From Datura wrightii (Eukaryota; Streptophyta; Magnoliopsida; Solanales; Solanaceae), in NCBI GenBank assembly GCA_035772735.1, contig JASDFA010000003.1:129473001-129537000 (forward strand): 64,000 nucleotides of DNA. The letters run 5' to 3'. Of the stretch, positions 46,406-58,103 are shown piece after piece; position 1 is the first letter of the stretch; the number at the start of each line of letters is the position of its first letter. The position numbers and the translations under genes are program-made. The notes below the pieces were generated by a model. That model did no database searches, was not told the DNA's origin, and was given only the letters and a program-made list of their open reading frames with translations.

Positions 46406-48780
46406 TCGGTCAAAAGAGCGGATATGGTGCTAAAACCCTTAACAAAAACGTCTGTAGAAACTTTCCAACCCCGAAAAACTTCTCACATCACCAATGGATT
46501 TAGGAGTTGGACAATTCTTAATAGCGTCTATTTTTTATTCATTCACCTCAATGCCCCTTGCACTCAGAAAAAAACCAAGAAAACAACTTCATTAACACAA
46601 CGAAACACTTTGCAATATTAGCATAACATTTTTCTTGTCTAAGAACATCAAATGCATACTTAAAATGCTCAATATGCTGATTCATGATCTTACTATACAC
46701 CAAAATATTATCAAAGTAAACAACCACAAGCTTGCCAATGAATGGCTTCTTACATGATTCATCAAACACATGAAAGTACTAAGAGCATTAGTAAGACCGA
46801 CAGGCATCATCAATCAATCATATATATCAATCTTGGTCTTGAATGCCATTTTCCACACATCACCGAGCTTCATCGGATTTGGTGGTAACTACTCCTATGA
46901 TCAATTTTAGAAAAGAGGCAAGAACCATTCAATTCATCAAGCATGTCACCTAAATTAGGTATGGGATGATGATACTTTTCTATTATTTTATTGATGGCCT
47001 GACAATCAATGCATATTCACGTTCCATCCTTCTTTGAAACCAAAATGACCAGTACCACACACGGAGTCAGGCTTTTCTTCACAACTCCTTTTTTAAGGAG
47101 TTCCTTCACATGCCTTTGAAGCTCGTTTGTATCCTCTGGGTTGCTTCTATAATATGTCTTCTTTGGCAATTGAGACCATGAGATGAAGTCAATTAGATGT
47201 TCAATACCTCTAAAGGGTGGCAATCCCCTTGGGAACTCGTCGGGAAAGACATCCACATAATCCTGCAAAAGATAAGAAATAGGGCTAGGAAAAGAAGATA
47301 TTAGTCCATTATTAAGCAAAAAGTAATCACTAAGCATGATAAGGATCACCGGCCTTTGTTCCTCCACCTCCTCCTTAATCTACTTGTAACTTATCTAAAG
47401 CAACACCTTATGCTTCCCCTTAGGCTCCTTTTTTTCTCACTCCCCTCCTTGGCAACTTCCTTACTATCACTTCCTTCTCCCTCACCCTTGCCACTTTCCT
47501 TAAGCTTCCTCATCTATTGATATATCTCACTAACTTGCAAAGGTGTCGTTGAGTGGAGAAGGTATCGGTGATCATTCACTAATATTGAATATCTGTTGGT
47601 TCTCCCATCATTCCTAGTCATATGATTGTATTGCCAATGTATTCTAAGTAGTAGGTGGCAAGCTTGCATTGGTACCACATCACATATGATTTCATCACAA
47701 TAATCTCCAAGCATGAACTTAATCAACACTTGTTTTTTGCACCTTCAACTTCCCAAAATCATTTAGTTATTGAAGTTTAGAGGGGGTTAGCATGTTTAGT
47801 AGTTGGGAGATTCCAGAAACTTACCAAAGTGGTACTAGCAATGTTTGCACAACTCCCACTATCAACGATCAAGAAACACTCATTTCCTTTACTGCGACAC
47901 TTGAATGGAAAAGATTTTCCCTTTGACTTGGATCATCCATAGCTTTACTAATCATGGCCCTTTTAGCAACATAGTTTGGGGCGGTGATCTCCTCATCTTT
48001 TTCTAAGGCCTCTTGATCAAACTCTTCATCATTACCAAAGTTATCATCTTCTCTTTGGGTATCCTCAAGATTACCCTCACCTTTCTTCTTGTCCTCTGGA
48101 TAAGGAACTTCTTCCCTCGCAACAAACACCTTCCTAGTAGAACATTCACTAATCATATGGCCCCACCCTTGATGTTTGAAGCATTGGCTTGTTATCTCCT
48201 TCTCTTGGTCTTTAAAATGTTTCGCACTTATGGAGGAGGAGTCTTCTCAAATGGCTTCTTGAAGTCTTTCCTTGCATCTTTGGGCCTTGACCAATTGTAA
48301 AAAGAGTTTCCGACCTCTTTTCCTTTACTCCATGAGGTTGAGACCCCTTTTGATCTGAATTGCTTATCCTCTTTGAGCCCCTACTCAACTTAAATAGCCG
48401 CTTCAATTGTTTCTTATAAATTGGATACTTGTGGAGTTGGGTTTAGAAGCAATTTATTTGTTCAACTCACCTCTAAATCAAGTAGAGGCATAAGCTTCTT
48501 CCTCTCCAAAGTCAACTCATATTTTCAAAGTTTGAAATCCATCTAGTAGTCTTCTACAGTCTTGACCCTTGCCTCAATGTGTATATCCTTTTAAGTTGAT
48601 CTTGCTTCAACCGCTCTGTAATATACTTCCTTCCCATGATTGTATTGAAGATATGGATTCCCAATTAGGAACGATGTCAACACCCATATCCCTTCTACTT
48701 CTTACCATTGATTCCCACCATGTCGAAGCATCCCCTTCAAATTGAATAATATCATAGGTTTCCTTCTTTACCTCAAATAT
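46406..48780 (-). pseudogene. CRM/Reina-like chromovirus gag, protease and RT, 5' part
   Basis: Minus strand, from 48780 downward. Gag piece with FEGDASTWWES near 48740. Knuckle CFKHQGWGHMISECS near 48185-48127 (second Cys is His). Acidic linker 48110-47950. Protease with LIVDSGSCANIASTTLV (DSG at 47863-47855), then LLLRIHWQYNHMTRNDGRTN (47729-47514). RT from 47367 (LLQDYVDVFPDEFPRGLPPF, YRSNPEDTNELQRHVKELL) to VVVYFDNILVYSK near 46720-46690, where YFDD reads YFDN. It ends in the RT/RNase H connection at TTACC and continues at 15402 in the same frame sense. The gag start is cut off by the element at 48781. Confidence 0.85.
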
Positions 48781-49762
48781 TGTTACACCTTGAAAAAATT
48801 TTAGTGATTATGTTATGTTTATATTCTATGTTAAGGGAAGTACGGGCTATATATTTGTCATAGGTAAAGAGGAAAACATGTATGAAGGGAAAAGCGAAGA
48901 GTACGTGAAGTTCATAAGTATGAGTCAATTTTAGGTGACCATATCTCCCAATATATAATGAGTTAGGATTCGTAAAACCTATCAAATTAAAGTAATTTGA
49001 GTCTACTTTTTATAACATTAAACCGCTCATCAATCGGAGTTCGTAGTAAAAAGTTACAGGCTTTTTATAAGAGCAATGTCGAGCAGTGACGTTGCCACCG
49101 CCCTAAAATGTCACCACCACCCTAAGTATATAAAAATCTAATGTTTGGCTTATATTTCATTCCAAAAGGTTTCCAGAATTGATTTTCTTGTTTCTACCCT
49201 TATATTCTCTCAAATTTCCAGCAAATAATTAAGGGAAAGTGAAGAGAAAACATCAAGCTAAGTGCAACCAAATTACAAGACAAGTTAAATGTTCATTTGC
49301 AAGGTGAAGGTGGTGTGTTTGTGGGCTGTTTTGCTGCATTTTGGACAGCCAAGGTTCTGCGTTCTCTGGAAGAAAATTGAAGTAGACACTCCTCTTTTAT
49401 CCAAGAAATACTTCAAATAAAAGGGTAAGTTACTTTAGCTGCAAAACTTGTATGAAATCCTAGCTAAAGCTAGGCAGTGGAAGCCTTGTGGGCTGCTGTT
49501 TTGGTGACTATTTTTTGGAGCTCATTTTGGCAGAAGTTTGGAGGATGTCTGCTGTATTTTAAAGATGATTTGTACTGTCAATATGTCCCCATTTGAATAG
49601 GAATTTAATCTAAGAGGAAAGGCAAGTATTTTACCCCTTTTAAACCCCTCAGCTTGCAAGCAAAAAGCTGAAAAATTGGTAGCTAGGTGCGCTGCCGTAG
49701 GAACTGTTTTGAGCTGAGTTCTTCGTTTTTCCTAAGATTTTGGGAAGTTTCTTTGGATGGAA
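48781..49762 (+). mobile_element. 5' LTR of a plus-strand element, left part
   Basis: It begins TGTTACACCTTG inside chromovirus gag. A TATA box (TATATAAAA) lies at 49127-49135, followed by leader-like text and a GTAAGTT donor-like site near 49420. At about 49763 it is replaced by minus-strand Tekay-3 LTR text. The continuation is probably 58104 onward. The partner LTR would be beyond the window. Confidence 0.6.
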
Positions 49763-50842
49763 CATCATCCAGTGACAAAGTTGAATCATGACATGACATA
49801 CATATTCTAGAAAACATAACATGAAGAGCCTTGGCTCAAACCATACCACAAGCTGAACAAGAGTGGGAGTCTAGACTCCAAAACTATGTGGTAAGCTAAT
49901 AACATGAAATTGAGATAAATCATGAAACATACTTGATCATATGGACTTTCCCAATACTTACACATTCTTCAAATAAACTTTGATAACTCAAAACATGAAC
50001 ATAGACATGGGTAATTCAAAATCATACTTTTATCATGAACATCTCAACATAACTAGAAGCATAGATCATAATCTCATCTTTTCATGAACTTCCATAGATG
50101 GGCATCTTATTTGTAAAACTTTGAAATCATAATTTATAATTGAAAATATTATAAAACGTGCCCATAAATCATAATTCAACATTAGAAGCATGCATTGAGA
50201 ATACCAATGATAGATGCTTAGAGAATTCACAAGTTGGGTTAAAACCCCGTGGATTCATCAACTTGGAAATCACATGAAATTGAAGAGGGATTGGGCACGA
50301 GAATGGATGGATACACCCATTCGTAACCCTACATACCTGGTAAATTCTGATTACATGACCCTCTTGAATGCCCAAAGGAATTTGGGGAAGAACTTGATGA
50401 ATCCTAAGCTTGATCACTCATAGAAACTACTAGGCTTGCATGGATGGAGGGGACTATGCTTAGAACGAGTTAACCCCTCTTAATACACACCTATATGAGC
50501 TTAAAATGACGTAGTTTAGGCCTTAGGAATTTAGGAATTATGAAAAATACCTTAATAAATTCGCAGGAAAATACACACTGCTAGTCCCAACGAGGAACTG
50601 ACAACACCTTCAACCCTCGAGTCAAACTTCTGACCATGGCTAACATAACGACTCGTGGCCTCACCCGTGGTTATCCCCCAAACCAAGAAATCCAACCAAG
50701 TCTTTCCTCCTCCCCATGAGTCACTTAATGACTCGTGGTGCACCTCACAGGTCCCTGGATGATCCAATGACCTGGTGCAGAAAATCCTATTTTTCTCTAT
50801 TTCAACCCTCAGGTCTGATCTTAGGGCTTTCGGGGTATTACA
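49763..50842 (-). mobile_element. Truncated 3' LTR of Tekay-3
   Basis: Matches 56878-58103 from the LTR start (minus TGTAATACCCC at 50842) for 1.08 kb, then stops. Relative to the 5' LTR it also lacks about 125 bases and about 20 bases within the word array (near 50600 and 50655). Confidence 0.85.
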
Positions 50843-51087
50843 ATATCTCTCCCTTAGGAACATTCGTCCTCGAATATGGATGAACATACTGAAAAGTTGA
50901 GAAATGCAACTGTCATACCAAATACTGAACATTTAGAGCTGAAAACTGATGAAGTGACTAACTCCGGACTTAATTACATGACTAAACAAAATTCATGAAT
51001 CATATATACGTACACTGACATGAAAGAAACCGAAACACATTATTTGAACATGAAACTAGATAGAGTACTAGAGAGGAAACTGATACC

Positions 51088-54000
51088 TCAAGATGGAACT
51101 GAGCCGGAAGGGAATAGATGCGGGTATTTAGCCATCATATCTGCTTCGGCTTCCCAGCTCCCTCAACATGCTGGTTCCTCAATAAAACCTTTACTGAAGC
51201 TACTTCTTTTTTCCTTAGCTTTCGGACCTGACGATCAAGTATTTCCACCGGAACCTCCTCATAGCTAAGACTATCCTTCACACCTACACTGTCTACTAGG
51301 ACATCCAAAGATGGATCACCCAAGCACTTCTTTAAGAGTGACACATGGAACACCAGATGCACTGAAGCCAATTCTGATTGCAGCTCCAACTCATATGCTA
51401 CCTTTCCAACCCATCTTACAATACAGTACGGACCAACATAATGGGGACTGAGTTTCCCTTTCTTTCTGAATCTCATCACTCCCTTCCTGGGAGATACCTT
51501 CAGAAACACCCAATCATCAACTTCAAACTCAAGTTGTCTCATGTTCACATCCGCATAGGACTTTTGATGACTTTGGGCTATTTTCAACCTTTCCCTTATA
51601 AGTTGAACTTTCTCCAAGGCCTTGTGAATTGACTCTAGTCCTACCAACGCAACTTTATCGACTTCAAACCAACCAATAGGCGATCTACATCTCCGCCCAT
51701 AAAGAGCCTCAAATGAAGCCATCTGAATGCTGGAATGGTAGTTGTAGTATATGCAAACTCAATGAGAGGTAAATTATCATCCCAACTACCTTTGAAATGA
51801 ATCACACACGCTCTAAACATATCCTTAAGAGTCTGAATGGTCTATTCAGCCTGCCCATCTATTTACGGGCGAAATGTTGTTCTAAGCTTGACCTGAGTAT
51901 GAAGTCCCTTCTAAAACAATCTCCTAAACTAGAAGGTAAACTAAATACCTTTATCTGATATAATGGAAAAGGGAACTCCATGAAATTGATCTAACTCTTG
52001 AATATAAAACTTTGCACAATCCTCCGCTGAATTAATAGTTTTGACAGGTAGAAAATGAGCTACTTTAGTCAACCTGTATGAGGCAACCCAGTGGTGAAGT
52101 AAATATTGATGTCCTCCCACTTCCAAGTAGTGATACAAATGTCTTGAGGAGCACCTCCAGGTCTTTGATGCTCAACCTTCACCTGTTGACAATTCGGACA
52201 CTTAGCCACAAATCGGCAATGTCTTTCTTCATGCCATTCCACCAATAAACTTTCTGTAGGTAATGGTTCATTTTAGTGTCACCTGGATGTATAGAATATC
52301 TAGAACCATGAGCCTCGTGCAACATCTGCTCCCTCAAGTCATCAACTCCCGGTAAGCACAAACGACCCTGATATAGTAGCACACCATCTCTCCCTTTGGG
52401 AGAAGACCTCCACCTTTTTATTCTGAATGGCTTCCTTCAACTTTACCAAAATAGGATCCTCGTCCTTCCTAGCTTTATCCTTAGTCACCAAGGAAGATTT
52501 TGATCTATTTTGAACAATAACACCACCATCCGTCGAGTCAACAAGATGAATCCTAGTCATACAAGCTGATGCACATCTTTCACTAACTCATTCCTTTCCT
52601 CATCTACATTGGACACACTCTCCATAGAAAGCCTACTAACAGTATCTGCCACCACATTTGCCTTGCCCCGATGATAAAGGATGCTCATATCATAATCTTT
52701 AAGAGACTCCAACCACCTCCACTAACGTAGATTCATATCCTTTTGGGTAAACACGTACTATAGGCTTTTGTGGTTCATAAACATATCTACATGGAACCTA
52801 TATAGATAGTGCCTCCAAATCTTCAAGGAAAATACTACAGCCGCCAACTCGAGGTCGTGAGTCCGATAGTTCTTTTCATGGACCTTCATATTCCTAGAAG
52901 CATAGGCTATAACCTTACTATGTTGCATTAGTACACTACCAAGGCTAATTTTTGAGGTGTCACAATATACCACAAACCCATCGGTACCCTCAGGTAGGGT
53001 CAACACTAGTGTTGAGGTGAGTCGAGTCTTCAACTCTTGAAAGCTCTTCTCACAGGCCTCCAACCATTGAAACTTCACTTTCTTCTGGGTCAACTTAGTC
53101 AACGATGATGCAATGGATGAAAACCCTATAACAAACCTCCATTAGTAACCCGCTAAACCCAAGAAACTCCTAATATCCGAAGGACTAACTGTTCTAGGAC
53201 AATTCTTCACTACTTTTATCTTTTGAGAGTCCACCTGTACAACCTCACTTGACAACACATGATCCAAAAATGCCACTGAGTTTAACCAAAAATCACATTT
53301 GCTGAACCTAGCATACAACTAGCGATCTTTAAGAGTCTGTAGCATCATCCTCAAATGAGCGGCATGCTCCTCCTTGCTCCGAGAGTATATGAGAATGTCA
53401 TCTATGAACACAATCACAAACATATCCAAATATGGCTTGACCATCCTGTTCATCAAATCTCTAAAAGTTGTAGGACCATTCGTTAGTGCAAAAGACATAA
53501 ATATAAACTCATAATGACCATACCAAGTCCTGAAGGATGTCTTTAGAATGTCACTCTCCCGAACCCTAAGCTGATAGTATCCAGATCTGACATCTATCTT
53601 TGAGAAACACTTAGCACCCTGAAGCTGATCAAAAAAATCATCAATCCTGGGGAGAGGATACATGTTCTTAATGGTGACTTTGTTCAACTACCTGTAACCA
53701 ATGCATATCCAAAAAGAACTATCCTTCTTTCGTACAAAGAGCACTAGTGCACCCTACGGGGATTTGCTAGGTCCAATGAAACCCTTGTATAAGAGGTCCT
53801 TCAACTGCTCCTTCAACTCCTTTAACTCGGTTGGGGCTATTCTGTAAGGAGGAATAGATATAGGTTGCATATTGGGAAGAAGGTCAATACCAAAATCGTC
53901 TCCCGCTCAAGAGGAATTCCCATCAAATCATTTGGAAACACTTCTGGATATTCACACACTACAAGAACTGACTAGATATTCGGGGTTTCGAACATAGCAT

Positions 54001-54479
54001 CCTTAACACTAACTAGATGGTACACACAACCCTTAGAAATTATCTTTCTGGCCTTAAGGTAGGAAATGAAGTGACCTACAGGCACAACTGAACTACCTTT
54101 CCACTCTAGGACTGGCTCACCCGGAAATTGGAACTCTACCGCATGGGTTCTACAATTTACTGAGGCATAACATGCATGTAGGCAATCTATGCCAAAGATA
54201 ACATCAAAATCTATCATGGATAGCTCTACTAAATCTACTGAGGTGACTTTTTGAAAAACTGTGACAGGGCAATTTCTGTATACCCATCGAGCTATAACTG
54301 AATCACCGACTAGAGTAGAGACTAAGAAGGGTTATGGTAGGATTTTTTGACTGACTTCAAAACTACTAGCAACATAGGGCATCACAAAAGATAAAGTAGT
54401 CCCTGGATCTAAAAATGCATACACAACAAGGTGGAAGACTCATAAAATGCCAGTGACTACATTTTGGGGAGACCTCCTT
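51088..54479 (-). pseudogene. Tekay-3 pol
   Basis: From high to low coordinate: protease and linker (FDVIFGIDCLHACYASVNCR, 54217-53972); RT 53687-53319 (YPLPRIDDFFDQLQGAKCFS, FIDDILIYSRSKEEHAAHL); RNase H 53102-52758 (VYCDTSKISLGSVLMQHSKV, HDLELAAVVF, HKSL); integrase from about 52560 to 51730 (HGSRYSIHPGDTKM, then a damaged catalytic core with SIISDKGI near 51960); C-terminal part 51722-51088 (RRCRSPIGWFEVDKVALVGL, chromodomain ILDRQVRKLRKKEVASVKVL). A small deletion in the chromodomain near 51160 shifts the frame, after which EAEADMMAKYPHLF is legible down to a stop at 51088. Many stops; not functional. Confidence 0.88.
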
Positions 54480-55680
54480 CTCCTGACAAGATGCTAGGGC
54501 ATAGAATCTGTTATTGCGCTGACCACCACCTGCACTAGTAGATGCACCCTACGAACTGAGCGTGCTGGTGGGGCTGCTGAGCTAGTGGCTGGGCATCAAC
54601 CCCTATCATGGCCCTATCTAGCTGCTGGATAATCTCTAAGCATATGTCCAGGCTTTCCATACCCGAAACAAGCACCTGAACCTACTAAGAACTGACCCGT
54701 GTGCCTCCGGCCACACCTATCACAAGCTAGAATACTGGGCTCCACAGATCTGCTCCCCTGACCTCGAGAGCCTTATGCTCATCCTCTTTGGTCATGCCTA
54801 AATCTGGATGGCACACATGCTACTGATGGCGCTGCGGCTGATGATCTCTAGTGGGACTACTGATGGTGCCTACCACTAGGTCTCGCCTGGGAGAATCCAA
54901 AACTATCAGTCCTATCCCTCTTGGCCTCTCTCTCCCACTCACTTACCTACACCACCTCTATTTGTTGGGCGTATAGAAATATTCAGGGAAAGTATATGTC
55001 CTGATGAAGCATCATGGTCCGACAGTCTTTGACCAAATAGTCTGTTATCCCATGCATGAACCGACTCACTCGGGCTCTCTGATCTGCCACCATCTAAGGT
55101 TCATACTTGGACAAGTGAGTGAACTATAAAGCATACTCTTGAACCGTCATATTACCTTGTCTTAGGTTCACTAACTTATCTACTTTAATCTCCCGCATCT
55201 CACAAGGAAGAAGAGATCCAAAAATGTAGTATGGAACCCACCTTAACCGATGGGGATCCTTCCATTGCCTGAACAAGATGTGCACAACCCCTTTCAATCG
55301 ATATGAGGCTAGATCTGTGCACTCCTCCCTGGTCACCCCCATGATCTAAGTGATCTTCAGAACTTCATCAATAAACTCATGCGGATCCTTGTCCACCTTT
55401 GATCCAAGGTACTCCGGAGGGTTCATCCTCAATAAATCTCTGACTCTCGTTGTTACCGCATATCCATTCTAAGGGATATGCGCAACCGCCTGTTGGTTGA
55501 CCTGGACGGTCAAAGCCTGGGCTAGCATCTGAATGGTAGCCCTAAACTCTGTGTGGGAAACCTGTTCAGGTATATGATCCTTGGGGGCTTCTGAGGCCTG
55601 TTGGTGCCCATCCCAGTTACCACTCTCATGGCCATTTCCGTTTCTATTTCTTCTTCTATTAACTCGGTGATGAGGCATGA
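54480..55680 (-). pseudogene. Tekay-3 gag
   Basis: The family start is MPHHRVNRRRNRNGNG at 55680. It continues with EFRATIQMLAQALTVQVNQQ, RDLLRMNPPEYLGSKVDKDP, HEFIDEVLKITQIMGVTREE (55330) and GNMTVQEYALQFTHLSKY (55160). The nucleocapsid lies near 54735-54620, where the knuckle reads CFGYGKPGHMLRDYP, with Tyr at two of the Cys positions. Frameshifts occur near 55250 and in the Arg/Gly-rich stretch. Non-functional. Confidence 0.85.
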
Positions 55681-55870
55681 TTCTGCAAACGCGTATAACA
55701 CGAGTTAGAAGGATAGAGAGACATTTCATCGCATGACATAGATCATGAAAGAAGGGAACATTTCTTAAAAGTTTTGTAGCCTCTTCGTCATAAGTGTGGA
55801 GCACTTCACACCCATGAAAAAAACTCTACTTAACGCGGCTTTCAGACACCCTAGGACACTTCAAAACCTA

Positions 55871-55884
55871 ATGCTATGATACCA
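55871..55884 (-). other. Primer binding site of Tekay-3
   Basis: The minus strand reads TGGTATCATAGCAT, four bases after the LTR end TCGTGACA; it is close to the initiator-Met tRNA site. Confidence 0.85.
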
Positions 55885-55888
55885 AGTT

Positions 55889-58103
55889 TGTCACGACCCA
55901 AACATAGGCCCGGATCAAGACACAGGATAAAAAACCCCGAGAGGCTCCAAGTCAACCCATGGCATGAACATGACATACAAAGATTAATATCATAAATGCA
56001 GAAATTTGACATATATCATAGCGGAAGTCTGAAAATCTGATAACATTGAATAACTAAATACATAACATAAGTCTAAAGTTGAATACATACTATGTCTGAT
56101 AAGCCTCTACTACTAACGAATTGATGGGACAAGACCCCAACTAACTCACTAAAGTCTGAAACTAAAAATACTGGATATGACTGATAAGATGGGCCCTCGA
56201 AAGATGAGGACTCACCAACTTCGATTGGAAGATGCTAACACTAAAGATCTGGCTAACGACGAGACTGAACCTGAATTTCTGAGCCTATATCATGAAATGA
56301 TATAGTATAGAGTATGCGGCCAGTGCGTAGAATGTGTCGAGTATGCAAAGTAAGTAAAATCAGAGATCATGCATATCAAAAACATTTCACCATAAGAGTT
56401 TGAGAGTAGGGCTTGCATATTATTATCTGAAAACATGGCTTAATCATAAATGAATTGAATGACCAAAAGCAGAAAATTGTTAATCACAAGTAAAACTGAA
56501 CATTTGGGTCACACCTACTAAAAACATACTGACATGACTGATGAACATGCATAACTGAAATCATGAGGAACGATGGAAGACTCTTCATGTAACCGACATT
56601 ACTATGATAAAGGTTACGTGGTCTCGATTATTACACTCAAGTAGGCAGAGCATCCAAATCTTTGCCAAGGCAAAGAACGCCACCGTGATATGGATATCAA
56701 GCTAAAGGTCCCTTGGAGGCAGGGGAAGCTCACAAGGGAGGACCCAAATAATCAGAATATACCTATGTTGGCATGTAGTTGTGAAACATAGGTTGACTAA
56801 CCCTTAGCCTACTTTGTTTTAGACACTACTCTCAAAAATGTGCATATTCTCTCCATCATTTGTCAACACAGATGACCATCTTCTAGTGAAGACGTTGAAT
56901 CATGACATGACATACATATTCTAAAAAAATAACGTGAAGAGCCTTGACTCAAACCATACCACAAGCTGAACAACAATGGGAGTCTACACTCCAAAACTAT
57001 GTGGTAAGTTAATAACCTGAAATTGAGATAAATCATGAAACATACTTAATCATATAGGCTTTCCCAATACTTAGACATTCTTGATATAATCTTTGATTAC
57101 TCAAAAGAGGAACATAGACATGGGTAATTCAAAATAATGCTTTCATCATGAACATCTTATCATAACTAGAAGCATATATCATAATCTCATCTTTTCATGA
57201 ACTTCCATAGATGGGCATCTTATTTGTAAAAAATTGAAATCATAATTTGTAATTGAAAACATTATAAAACATCCCCACAAATCATAATTCAACATTAGAA
57301 ACATGCATTGAGAATACCCATGATAGATACTTAGAGAATTCACAAGTTGGGTTAAAACACCGTAGATTCATTAACTTAGAAATCACATGAAATTGAAGAG
57401 GGATTCAGTATGGAAGTGGATGGATACACTCATTCATAACCCTATATACCTGGAAAATTCTGATTAGACAACCCTCTTGAATTCCCAAAGGAATTTGGGG
57501 AAGAACTTGATGAATCCTAAGCTTGATCACCTTTAGAAACTACTAGGGTTGCATGCATGGAGGGGAATAGGCTTAGAATGAGTTAACCCCTCTTAAAACA
57601 CACTTATCTGAGCTTAAAACGACTTATTTTAAGCCTCAAGAGCTTAGGAATTATGGGAAATCCCTTAATGAATTTGCAAGAAAGTACACACTGCCAGTCA
57701 CAACGAGGGACTGCATGACTCGTCGTCACTGACTAGGAGTCGTGGTCATCTCTTGTCACCAGCATTGGAATTCATCATCACTAGTCACCACGACTCTTGG
57801 TGTACCTGATGACTCGTGGTGACTAGTCGTTAGGAGTAGTAACGAAACCTTCAACCCTCGAGTCAAACTCCTAACCAGGGCTAACATAATGACTCGTGGT
57901 GCTGACCACGACTTGTGGCCTCACCCGTGGTCAGCCCCCAAACCAAGAAATCTAACCAAGTCTTTCCTCCTCCCCACGAGTCACTTAATGACTCATAGTG
58001 CACCCCACGGGTCACTGGATGACTTGTCCTATGACCTGGTGCAGAAAATCCTTTTCTCTATTTTAACCCTCGGGTTTGATCTTAGGGCTTTCGGGGTATT
58101 ACA
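55889..58103 (-). mobile_element. 5' LTR of Tekay-3
   Basis: 2215 bp; plus-strand ends TGTCACGACCC and GGGGTATTACA. The U3 word array is at 57700-58060 (CATGACTCGTCGTCACTGAC, CACGACTCTTGGTG, ATGACTCGTGGTG). No coding region. Confidence 0.9.

Larger units (their letters stand above)
49763..58103 (-). mobile_element. Minus-strand Tekay/Del element (Tekay-3), 3' LTR truncated
   Basis: 5' LTR 55889-58103, primer site 55871-55884, gag-pol 55680-51088, purine tract about 50858-50844, 3' LTR 50842-49763. The 3' LTR lacks about its last 1 kb, so no TSD can be read. It sits within the LTR that starts at 48781. Confidence 0.88.
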
